From Methanofollis sp. W23 (GTDB taxonomy: Archaea; Halobacteriota; Methanomicrobia; Methanomicrobiales; Methanofollaceae), in contig NZ_JAGGMN010000001.1 of the NCBI RefSeq assembly GCF_017875325.1, forward strand, positions 868,001 through 932,000: a stretch of DNA of 64,000 nucleotides, given 5' to 3'. The first letter of the stretch is position 1. The number at the start of each line of letters is the position of its first letter. A model generated the notes under the pieces. That model ran no database searches. It worked only from the letters and a program-made list of their open reading frames with translations, and was not told where the DNA came from. A program made the position numbers and the translations under genes. Shown in pieces: positions 51,434 to 58,619 of this stretch.

Positions 51434-51991
51434 ATGCACGCGATGGTACGCTTGCTGGCCCTCGGCGCCCTGGTTGCCTTTGTCATGGCGGCGGGGTGTA
51501 CGGGGGAACCAGGGACAGGGACGGTGACGCCCACGCCCACACCGATCGAGATGAACGTGACGGTAACCGAGACCGAGACAGCGAATGAGACGGTGAATGA
51601 GACCGAGACGATGCCTGAGACCACGGTCGGGGTCGTGAACGAGACCTCCAATGAGACGATAAACGAGACCGAGACTGAAGAAATCGAGCCCTCAGGGGAG
51701 AGCGTGACCTTTGACCTGAGCGCCCTGAACAATGAGTTCAACACCGACGAGATCAGTGTCCCGGCCGGTGCGCCGGTGATCATCAACTTCGACAACCAGG
51801 ACGAGGGAGTCGACCACAACTTTGCGGCGTACAAGACCGATGCCGCCGTCGAGGTGATCTTCCGCGGCGATGTCATCACCGGCCCGGCCGAGGTCTCCTA
51901 CACCTTCACCGCACCTGAAGAGCCGGGGACCTACTTCTTCCGCTGCGACGTCCACCCGACACAGATGACCGGTGACTTCATCGTGACCTGA
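51434..51991 (+). CDS. Cupredoxin (plastocyanin-like) lipoprotein with NET-rich linker
   Basis: 185 residues from ATG 51434 (another ATG at 51443). Lipobox VMAAGC, Cys22. Residues about 30-88 form a Thr/Glu/Asn linker with many N-E-T/N-V-T glycosylation sequons. Residues 90-185 are a cupredoxin: type 1 copper ligands His128 (VDHNFAAY), Cys171, His174 and Met178 (FFRCDVHPTQM). It should hold a blue copper centre on the outer face of the membrane and carry single electrons or copper; a redox partner is not evident nearby. Followed 17 bp later by a radical SAM gene. Confidence 0.92.
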   Translation: MHAMVRLLALGALVAFVMAAGCTGEPGTGTVTPTPTPIEMNVTVTETETANETVNETETMPETTVGVVNETSNETINETETEEIEPSGESVTFDLSALNNEFNTDEISVPAGAPVIINFDNQDEGVDHNFAAYKTDAAVEVIFRGDVITGPAEVSYTFTAPEEPGTYFFRCDVHPTQMTGDFIVT

Positions 51992-52008
51992 GAAGACTGG
52001 ATCGTCTG

Positions 52009-52932
52009 ATGAAAGAGAGGGAGGCCTCATACCTCTCCTTTCTCAGGAGCGGCGAACTTGCACGCCGGGCCGATGCAGCATGGGCGCTTCTCTCGGCCTG
52101 CACCCTCTGCCCGCGCCAGTGCCGGGTCGACCGTCTCCATGGGGAGCGGGGATATTGCCGGAGCGGAGCGGCGCCGAAGGTCTCGAGTTTCGGGCCGCAT
52201 TACGGGGAAGAGCCCGAACTTGTTGGGCGGCATGGGTCAGGGACGATCTTTTTTTCCAACTGCACGATGTGCTGTGAGTTCTGCCAAAATTATTCCATCA
52301 GCCAGGAGGGCGCCGGGCAGGAGGTCTCGTGCGACGACCTTGCCATGATGATGCTTGCCCTCCAGCGCCAGGGGTGCCACAACATCAACTTCGTGACGCC
52401 GACCCACTACCTCCCCCAGATCCTCAGGGCTCTCGTGACCGCTGCGGAGAGGGGGCTCTCCATCCCGCTCGTCTACAACACCGGCGGCTACGACTGCGTC
52501 GAGAGTCTCAGGCTCCTCGACGGGGTCTTTGATATTTACATGCCTGACGCCAAGTACGGTGACGACGAGACCGCACGCCGTCTCTCCCACGCCCCGCACT
52601 ACACCCGCTACATGAAGCCCGCACTCATTGAGATGCAGCGCCAGGTCGGCGACCTCGTCGTCGACGACGAGGGGATCGCAGTGCGGGGCCTCATCATCCG
52701 CCACCTCGTCCTCCCTGACGGCCTGGCCAGGAGTCGCGAGGTCTTTCGCTTCATCGCCGAAGAGGTCTCGCAGGATGCGTATGTGAATGTCATGGCCCAG
52801 TATCGCCCGATGTGGCATGCCGCCGCGGGGACGGCGCCGTGCCAGGAGAGCCTGGGGCGTCCGTTGAGGGTGGAGGAGTACGAGGAGGCGGTGGCAGAAG
52901 CGCAGCGGGCTGGGTTGTATCGGGGGTTTTGA
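52009..52932 (+). CDS. Radical SAM protein of the PflA-like COG1313 group
   Basis: 307 residues. The cluster motif C-x3-C-x2-C lies at Cys85, Cys89, Cys92 (NCTMCCEFCQNYSIS). The N-terminus carries an extra Cys set (Cys31, 34, 38, 50: CTLCPRQCRVDRLHGERGYC), usual for this group. VTPTHYLPQIL and YNTGGYDCVESLRLLDGVFDIYMPDAKY are characteristic. The group is related to pyruvate formate-lyase activating enzymes, but its substrate is unknown. Lying directly behind the cupredoxin gene, it may be cotranscribed, though no functional link is known. Confidence 0.92.
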   Translation: MKEREASYLSFLRSGELARRADAAWALLSACTLCPRQCRVDRLHGERGYCRSGAAPKVSSFGPHYGEEPELVGRHGSGTIFFSNCTMCCEFCQNYSISQEGAGQEVSCDDLAMMMLALQRQGCHNINFVTPTHYLPQILRALVTAAERGLSIPLVYNTGGYDCVESLRLLDGVFDIYMPDAKYGDDETARRLSHAPHYTRYMKPALIEMQRQVGDLVVDDEGIAVRGLIIRHLVLPDGLARSREVFRFIAEEVSQDAYVNVMAQYRPMWHAAAGTAPCQESLGRPLRVEEYEEAVAEAQRAGLYRGF

Positions 52933-53011
52933 TTGGAGGGGAGGGAATCGTTTAGAAGGGCCGCCGCGACAGAGGCTCAGGATGTTCACCTGATCCCATT
53001 TCTCAGGTACA

Positions 53012-53090
53012 GTGTACTCCCTTCTTCAACCGGGGGGCTGGCCGCCCCCCGCACCCCCGCGTCAGGATAGGCGGGGGGACGGCAACAAAC
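53012..53090. repeat. MITE core fragment
   Basis: Only the central part remains: TTCTTCAACC, hairpin GGGGGGCTGGCCGCCCCCCG (53031-53050), GTCAGGATAGGCGGGGGGACGGCA. It lies between the radical SAM stop and the small gene at 53094. Confidence 0.55.
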
Positions 53091-53093
53091 TCT

Positions 53094-53327
53094 TCACGAA
53101 CTCTTATTCCCTTCACATTCTTCTCCCTCCGGCCCAGAAGGAGATAGAGATGTTTCAACGGGGGCTGTTTCTATGTATTCTTTGAAGGCTGCAACAATCG
53201 TTGTTGGTTTTAATTTTATTCCATAATCTGCCTGGGTACCATGCAACTCGGTATTCTTTTTAAACCAATCAATGAAATCTGGATCATTCATGAAATCATT
53301 AATTTTTTCAAGTTCTTTTTCACTCAA
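53094..53327 (-). CDS. Small hypothetical protein, in frame behind the broken HNH gene
   Basis: 77 residues if the TTG at 53327 is used; no SD precedes it. Sequence: SEKELEKINDFMNDPDFIDWFKKNTELHG..., then LKPTTIVAAFKEYIE and a charged tail; soluble, helical, low GC like the HNH part. The frame is the same as that of the HNH gene, separated only by one TAA (53346-53348) and six sense codons. It might be a downstream cotranscribed gene or the C-terminus of a formerly longer HNH protein. No family recognised. Confidence 0.5.
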   Translation of the reverse strand: MSEKELEKINDFMNDPDFIDWFKKNTELHGTQADYGIKLKPTTIVAAFKEYIETAPVETSLSPSGPEGEECEGNKSS

Positions 53328-53345
53328 ATTAAATGTTTTAACTGC

Positions 53346-53973
53346 TTAATGAAGTTCCTTCAGTCTTCTATCCATCCAACTTTGAATCTGAACCCATTCA
53401 AAGAATCTTTTGCGCGATGTAGTATCTGGAGCGAGGTCGTGACATTCCTTACACATTAAAAATAAATTTGAGGGATGGTTGCCACCAATCTTCTTCGGGA
53501 CAATGTGACACCTTTGAAGGGGTGTGACTTTATTCCAATTTTCACGAATCTCTTCCCATGATGCATCAGGATTTTTTGGCTCTGTAGAAAACATCCTCTT
53601 TTCATCACCACACCCCCCTGTGAACTGAATCCATCGCCTTCCCTCATGCTCACGCCGGGGGCTAGCACCCCGGACCCCCGGGATTGCGATAGGGTCGGGA
53701 AGGCGGAGAGATGACCATAGAGAGAGGGTTGCAATCCACCCCCTATCGTGAATGCGGGGGGTTCGGGGGGCGGCCAGCCCCCCGGCGAAGAGAACCATCA
53801 AGATGATTTCTACAAAGCCGATTTTTTATATCATATTTTCCATTCCATGTATTTCCACACGCCCAACAACTTGGTTCTCCCCAATCGATACCGTTTGAAT
53901 ATAACCAATCTTTCCAATAGTCAAAGATTTCAGCCTTACTAGGTGTCCGCTCAGATCCATCTTGAGATATCAT
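53346..53973 (-). pseudogene. HNH endonuclease-like gene split by a MITE
   Basis: The N-terminal part (53973-53820) encodes MISQDGSERTPSKAEIFDYW... with Cys36/Cys39 (CWACG). The C-terminal part (53577-53346) encodes NPDASWEEIRENW... with His73 (RCHIVP), Asn82/86, Cys91, Cys94, His95 (CKECHD). Joining them without the MITE (53578-53819) and one copy of GATTTTTT gives a continuous 125-aa HNH protein with two zinc CxxC pairs and the catalytic His-Asn-His set. As it stands, reading into the repeat stops after about 22 codons. A leaderless start is likely: AT-rich TATA-like ATTTTATT at 53993-54000, 26 bp before ATG 53973. Low GC suggests a foreign, perhaps mobile or defence-related nuclease. Confidence 0.88.
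53578..53819. mobile_element. Intact MITE, 242 bp, target duplication GATTTTTT, inside the HNH gene
   Basis: The left end GGCTCTGTAGAAAACATCC and the right end ATGATTTCTACAAAGCC are inverted repeats. GATTTTTT is found directly outside both (53570-53577 and 53820-53827). The interior has CGCCTTCCC, hairpin CCGGGGGCTAGCACCCCGG (53655-53673), GATAGGGTCGGGAAGGCG, and CCGGGGGGCGGCCAGCCCCCCGG. Non-coding. This copy proves the exact ends and the 8-bp duplication, because the empty site can be rebuilt from the host gene's frame. Confidence 0.95.
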
Positions 53974-54000
53974 TGTAATGCTTCCATATAACAATAAAAT

Positions 54001-54618
54001 TCAGCCAAGATTATCAAATTATATCCTATTATTTTATTTCCCAAATATTCACTGGGCCGGGAATAGATGCCCTCAACAGATACAAAAATAGTGACCCCTC
54101 CCCTACTTCGTCCCACCCGCCTCAAGGCGGCCTCATCCTTTTCGGGAAGGATTTACTCACTACCATCTCATAGTTGTATATGAGATATATATTTGTCGAA
54201 CAATTTCTATGCTTGAAAAAGGTTCAGCGTTACCCGGTATCATCGGATCCTCTCTTTTATCGGCCCTGAAGATATCCAGTTATTGGCTTTGTTGAAACCC
54301 TCTTCGGGCGTGCAAATCGAGGATTGACCACACCCTTGCCCCTGCGTCCAGGGGTCCGGGGGCAGAGCCCCTGGCGCGTATGGTCTGGGAAGGCGTGATG
54401 ATCAGACCGCCCGCCCCACCAGAAGGATTCTCACCTGTTGTCTCGCGCCGTGGGGTTGCACCCCCCGGACCCTCCTACGACGAGGATATCCAGGGGGCGG
54501 CACCTGAGTGGTCTCCTCCTGTACCCGCCCTATCAACCACGCAGAGGGAGGGGCGTGGTCAGCCCCCATCCCCCCAGACACCATCTTTATCTCAGCGCGC
54601 GAGAATGCTGCCCTCACT
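54001..54618. repeat. Gene-free region with decayed MITE (from 54285)
   Basis: 54001-54280 is AT-rich without a recognisable gene. GGCTTTGTTGAAACCCTC at 54285 begins an eroded MITE with hairpins CAGGGGTCCGGGGGCAGAGCCCCTG (54350-54374) and GGGGTTGCACCCC (54452-54464) and no clear right end. The last 100 bp contain the glutamate dehydrogenase promoter, with no strong TATA box. Confidence 0.5.
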
Positions 54619-55866
54619 ATGAGCACGACCGGACTCCTTGAGACGATCATCAGGCATGTCTGCACCTGCGTCGACGACCTCGGCCTGGACGCCGAGACCG
54701 AGGCCGCCCTCACGATGCCGATGCGTGAACTCCATGTCTCCATCCCGGTCAGGATGGACACAGGAAAGATCAGGGTCTTCGAGGGGTTCAGGGTCCAGTT
54801 CAATGACGCACGCGGCCCCACGAAGGGCGGAATCCGCTTCCACCCCGACGAGAGCCTGGAGTCGATCCGGGGGCTTGCGGCGATCATGACCTGGAAGTGC
54901 GCCCTCCTCGGCCTCCCGCTCGGCGGGGCGAAGGGCGGTGTGGTCTGCAACCCAAAAGCACTCTCGGAGGCCGAACTCGAACGGTTGAGCCGGGCTTATA
55001 TCAGGGCGGTCTCACGGTTCATCGGGCCAGACGAGGACATCCCCGCCCCTGACGTCTACACCAACGCCCGGGTGATGGCCTGGATGATGGACGAGTACTC
55101 CAGGATCGCCGGGAAAAACGCCTTCGGGGCGATCACCGGCAAACCCCTCGCGGTCTGGGGTTCGGAAGGCCGGGTCGACGCCACGGCCAGGGGCGGGTGG
55201 TATGTCGTGGAAGAGGCGGCAAAGGACGCCGGGATCGATCTTGCCAGGGCGACGGTGGCGGTCCAGGGCTTCGGGAACGTGGGGAGCCATGCCGCCCGCC
55301 TCGCCTCGGTCCTCACCGGGGCAAAGGTGGTGGCGGTGAGCGACAGTCAGGGCGGGGTGATGAACAGGGATGGGCTCGACATCAACCGCCTTGCCGAACA
55401 CAAACACGCCACCGGAGGGGTCGCCGGGTTTCCGGGTGGGAGAGAGGTGAGCGGCCGCGACCTCCTCGCCTTCGACGTCGACCTCCTCATCCCCGCGGCC
55501 CTTGAGAACGCGATCACCGAGGAGAATGCCGGCAAGGTGCGGGCCGGGATCGTCGCCGAGTTTGCGAACGGCCCGGTGGCCGAGGGGGCCGAGAGCGCCC
55601 TCGAAGAGCACGGGGTGCTCCTCCTCCCTGACATCCTCTGCAATGGCGGCGGGGTGGTCGTCTCGTACTTCGAGATGGTCCAGAACGCTACCCTCGACCA
55701 CTGGGACGAGGCCGAGGTCGACCGGCGACTGCGCAGGCAGATGAAGGACGCCTATCATGCGGTCCACGAGAAGGCCCTCATCACCGGCACCTCGCTCAGG
55801 CGGGCGGCCTACGCCATCGCGGTGAGCAACACCCTGGAGGCGATGCAGACACGGGGGTGGGTCTGA
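54619..55866 (+). CDS. gdhA: Glutamate dehydrogenase (Glu/Leu/Phe/Val dehydrogenase family)
   Basis: 415 residues from ATG 54619. GGIRFHPDESLESIRGLAAIMTWKCALLGLPLGGAKGGV (near 75-115) contains the substrate-binding and catalytic lysines of GDH. PAPDVYTNARVMAWMMDEYS and TGKPLAVWGSEGRVDATARGG follow, and the Rossmann loop VQGFGNVGSHAA lies near 215-226. It interconverts glutamate and 2-oxoglutarate plus ammonia. Length fits the archaeal hexameric type. Directly followed (TGA then ATG) by cutA. With the nearby proline dehydrogenase and P5C dehydrogenase it completes proline to 2-oxoglutarate. Confidence 0.95.
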   Translation: MSTTGLLETIIRHVCTCVDDLGLDAETEAALTMPMRELHVSIPVRMDTGKIRVFEGFRVQFNDARGPTKGGIRFHPDESLESIRGLAAIMTWKCALLGLPLGGAKGGVVCNPKALSEAELERLSRAYIRAVSRFIGPDEDIPAPDVYTNARVMAWMMDEYSRIAGKNAFGAITGKPLAVWGSEGRVDATARGGWYVVEEAAKDAGIDLARATVAVQGFGNVGSHAARLASVLTGAKVVAVSDSQGGVMNRDGLDINRLAEHKHATGGVAGFPGGREVSGRDLLAFDVDLLIPAALENAITEENAGKVRAGIVAEFANGPVAEGAESALEEHGVLLLPDILCNGGGVVVSYFEMVQNATLDHWDEAEVDRRLRRQMKDAYHAVHEKALITGTSLRRAAYAIAVSNTLEAMQTRGWV

Positions 55867-56223
55867 ATGGACCCCGGGATCGTCGTCGTCCTTTGCACCG
55901 CCCCCTCGGGGGACGCTGAGGCGATCGCCGAACTGGTCGTCGAGAAACGGCTGGCCGCCTGCGTGAACCTCTTCGGGGTGGGGTCGGTCTTCTGGTGGGA
56001 GGGGGAGGTCGCCCGCGAGCGTGAGGAACTCATGGTCATCAAGACAAGACGCGATCTTCTCCCCGCCCTCACCGCCGCCCTGAAGGGGGCGCACCCCTAC
56101 GATGTCCCAGAGATCATCGCCCTCCCGATTATCGACGGCGACGCCGACTACCTGGCCTGGGTCGCCGGCGAGACGCGGAGAGAGGAGAGGTCAGGGGAGC
56201 GGCATCCTCCCGAGTGCCCGTAG
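55867..56223 (+). CDS. cutA: CutA1-family divalent-cation tolerance protein
   Basis: 118 residues. VVVLCTAPSGDAEAIAELVVEKRLAACVNLFGVGSVFWWEGEVAREREELMVIKTRR is the CutA signature (A-E/V-x-x-L-V-E-x-x-L-A-A-C-V-N, W-x-G-E-V/I). HPYDVPEIIALPI is the second conserved segment. CutA forms trimers and binds copper; its role remains unclear. Immediately after gdhA in the same operon, overlapping 33 bp with the convergent proline dehydrogenase gene. The C-terminal tail (RREERSGERHPPECP) is charged and probably disordered. Confidence 0.92.
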   Translation: MDPGIVVVLCTAPSGDAEAIAELVVEKRLAACVNLFGVGSVFWWEGEVAREREELMVIKTRRDLLPALTAALKGAHPYDVPEIIALPIIDGDADYLAWVAGETRREERSGERHPPECP

Positions 56224-57000
56224 GGTCGCAAGGTAGCGCCGCCGCCGCTCCACATAGGCCCCCGCTTCCTTGCCAAAGGGGATGTACTCCCTGACCCTCC
56301 ATCCCTGCCTGGCCATCTGCTCCTTTGTCCGGTCGGCAAGCCCGGTCAGGAACGCAAACTCGACCTGCTCCTTCGAGGCCCCGCCGACATGGAGGAGCCA
56401 TGCCACCAGGTCGGGATCGTGGGTGCCGACCGAGAAGAGACGGCCCGAGGTGATGAGCCTGGCGGCGACGCTCCTGAACCGGTCCTCTACCTCGAAGAAG
56501 TCGTCGGCGTCCCCGAGGTACGCCCCCTTCACCAGGCGCGGCCTGGTCCCGGTCGCCGCAAGTCGCGAGAGGTCCTCGACCGTCCGGTCGAGGTAGGCCT
56601 GCATGGTGAGGGTGAGCGGGGGCTCGGCGGCCGCATGGCGGTACGCCGCTTCCATGGCAAGGTCGACCAGCCCCCGTCCTTCCATATCGAGTTCGACGCC
56701 GACTTCCCGCTGTTCACCCTCGCCGACGATCGTGTCCAGGCGCTCCAGCGCCCCCTCGGGGTCAAAGACCCCACCGAGTGCGGTCAACTTCACCCCAACC
56801 GTAGCGTCGAGGTCGCGTTTCTCGGCGGCACGAACGGCCGCGACAAATTCTGAAGTCAGCCCCTTCGCCTCTTTTGCATTTTTTGCAAACTCACCGACCG
56901 GGGTCAGGGTGCACTCGATCCCCTGCCCGTTCCTCTCCTGGCACCTCGCCACCGCCTGCTTCAGGTCAGGGAGATGCCAGCGCTCCATGGCCAATCGCAT
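56191..57000 (-). CDS. Proline dehydrogenase (PutA-like, single domain)
   Basis: 269 residues from ATG 57000; longer frames overlap the upstream gene and are not credible. TIM-barrel PRODH: CTLTPVGEFAKNAKEAKG, the VGVKLTALGGVFD strand, GVELDMEGRGLVDLAMEA, TRPRLVKGAYLGD (substrate/FAD-binding Arg-Lys), VGTHDPDLVAWLL, EFAFLTGLADRTKEQMARQGWRVREYIPFGKEAGAYVERR (the conserved Y-x-P-x-G and R-R that bind proline). It oxidises proline to pyrroline-5-carboxylate with FAD. It lies 37 bp behind the P5C dehydrogenase, the next enzyme in the pathway. Confidence 0.93.
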   Translation of the reverse strand: MRLAMERWHLPDLKQAVARCQERNGQGIECTLTPVGEFAKNAKEAKGLTSEFVAAVRAAEKRDLDATVGVKLTALGGVFDPEGALERLDTIVGEGEQREVGVELDMEGRGLVDLAMEAAYRHAAAEPPLTLTMQAYLDRTVEDLSRLAATGTRPRLVKGAYLGDADDFFEVEDRFRSVAARLITSGRLFSVGTHDPDLVAWLLHVGGASKEQVEFAFLTGLADRTKEQMARQGWRVREYIPFGKEAGAYVERRRRYLATLRALGRMPLP

Positions 57001-57037
57001 GCCGGTGAATAGCAGGGGGGCGAGAAAAAGGTGGTGG

Positions 57038-58606
57038 TCAGGGGCTGTGCTGGATGCTCTGCGCCTGCTCGCGGAGGTACGAGAGGAGATAATATGGCCC
57101 GCCGACCCCCTTTCCGGCCGACCCGCTCGCCTTCCACCCGCCGAAGGGCTGCACGCCAGGCCATGCCCCGGTCGTCGCCCCGCCCTGGCGGTTGGCATAA
57201 CAGACCCCGAACCTGGTCCCCTCGAAGAAGGTGCTGACCTCGTCAGGGTCCTCAGCAAAGATCCCGGCGGTCAGGCCGTACTCGGTCTTGTTCGCGCGGG
57301 TGACCGCCTCGTCAAGAGCCCTGAAAGACTGCATGCAGAGGAAGGGGACGAAGAGTTCGTGCTTCATGAGGGGGTGGTCTTCGGGGAGACCGGCGACGAC
57401 CGTGGGCTGCACATAGAACCCGCGGGCCAGGGCCCCCTCCTCCAGTGTCTTCCCGCCGGCGAGCACCTGGCCGCCGTCCTGCCGGCACCTTGCGACCGAC
57501 TCCTCGAAGGTCTGCTTTGCCCTGGCCGAGATGAGCGGGCCCATGAAGACCCCGCGCTCGCGGGGGTCGCCGACGACGCACTCTCCGGCCCGCCTGATCA
57601 GCATCCTGGCACATTCCTCGGCGACCTCGTGCTCGACATAGACCCGCGAGGTGGCGCTGCACTTCTGTCCGCTGTAGCCGAAGGCGGCGCGGACCACCCC
57701 CTCGACCGCCTTCTCCAGGTCGGCCGTCCCGGTGATGATGCAGGGGTTCTTGCTCCCCATCTCGGCGACGACCGGTTTCGGGTAGGCCTGGCGTGCGAGG
57801 AAGGTGCGCATCAGCCACATCCCCACCTCCCGCGACCCCGTGAAGGCGATCCCGTCGACCGCCGGGTGGGCGGTGACCACCTCGCCGAAGGGGTGGCCTG
57901 GGCCGGTGAGCAGGTTGACGGCGCCGGCCGGCACTCCGGCCTCGATGAAGGCCTCGTACAGCCTGATGCCAGTGAGCGGGGTCTTGCTTGCAGGTTTGAG
58001 TATGACGGTGTTGCCGGTGAGCAGGGCCGCCGAGGCCATCCCGGCCGCAAGGTCGATCGGGAAGTTGAAGGGCGAGATGACCGCCCAGACCCCATGCGGG
58101 CGCATCACGCTCCTGTTCGTCGCCCCCCGCGTCTCGGGGCGCATCGGGACGACGAACCCATCGGCCTGCTCATAGAGGGCGCAGTGGTACCTGATCATGT
58201 CCACGGCCTCGCCGACCTCGGCGATCGCCTCGGCTCGCGTCTTTCCGGCCTCCATCGTGATGAGGGCGGCGAGGGAGTAGACCTCGCGCTCAAGGACCTT
58301 TGCCGTCGCCCGCATCGCCGCCACCCGCTCGGCCGGGTCGGTCCGGCTCCATGCCGGGTATGCGTCCCTCGCCACCTCGACCGCCGCCTTCGCCTCCTCC
58401 TCGCCGGCCTGCTGGAAGTGCCCGGTGATCACCTCCTGGTCGACCGGCGACCTGACCGCAAACTCCCGTGTCGTCGAAAACTGTTTTCCGCCGATGAAGA
58501 GCGGGTGGCGGTGGCCGAGCCGACTCTCCAGGTCTGAGAGGGCCGCCTCATAGGAGGCGTGCATCCCCTCGTCCGATTCCAGGCTGACATAGGTAACTTT
58601 TCTCAT
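57038..58606 (-). CDS. L-glutamate gamma-semialdehyde (P5C) dehydrogenase
   Basis: About 522 residues; ATG 58606 has AGGAG at 9 nt, ATG 58612 and TTG 58615 are alternatives. ALDH fold: SPFNFPIDLAAGMASAALLTGNTVILKPASKTP (NAD-binding), FTGSREVGMW, catalytic Glu in AEMGSKNPCII and catalytic Cys in FGYSGQKCSATSRVYV, the signature of the RocA/PutA-ALDH class. It oxidises the semialdehyde from proline to glutamate with NAD. 13 bp after the aminotransferase gene; same operon as proline dehydrogenase. Confidence 0.95.
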   Translation of the reverse strand: MRKVTYVSLESDEGMHASYEAALSDLESRLGHRHPLFIGGKQFSTTREFAVRSPVDQEVITGHFQQAGEEEAKAAVEVARDAYPAWSRTDPAERVAAMRATAKVLEREVYSLAALITMEAGKTRAEAIAEVGEAVDMIRYHCALYEQADGFVVPMRPETRGATNRSVMRPHGVWAVISPFNFPIDLAAGMASAALLTGNTVILKPASKTPLTGIRLYEAFIEAGVPAGAVNLLTGPGHPFGEVVTAHPAVDGIAFTGSREVGMWLMRTFLARQAYPKPVVAEMGSKNPCIITGTADLEKAVEGVVRAAFGYSGQKCSATSRVYVEHEVAEECARMLIRRAGECVVGDPRERGVFMGPLISARAKQTFEESVARCRQDGGQVLAGGKTLEEGALARGFYVQPTVVAGLPEDHPLMKHELFVPFLCMQSFRALDEAVTRANKTEYGLTAGIFAEDPDEVSTFFEGTRFGVCYANRQGGATTGAWPGVQPFGGWKASGSAGKGVGGPYYLLSYLREQAQSIQHSP

Positions 58607-58619
58607 CTTCATCAACTCC

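Noticed and set aside
20485-54510. Dispersed similar repeats considered as a CRISPR array or REP elements
   Set aside because: Copies are widely and irregularly spaced, about 230 bp long, with inverted ends and target duplications; there are no short spacers and no cas genes.
56603-58537. Long plus-strand open frame opposite proline and P5C dehydrogenases
   Set aside because: Low-complexity Arg/Gly/Pro/Asp-rich translation with no fold; the minus strand encodes recognisable enzymes over the same bases.
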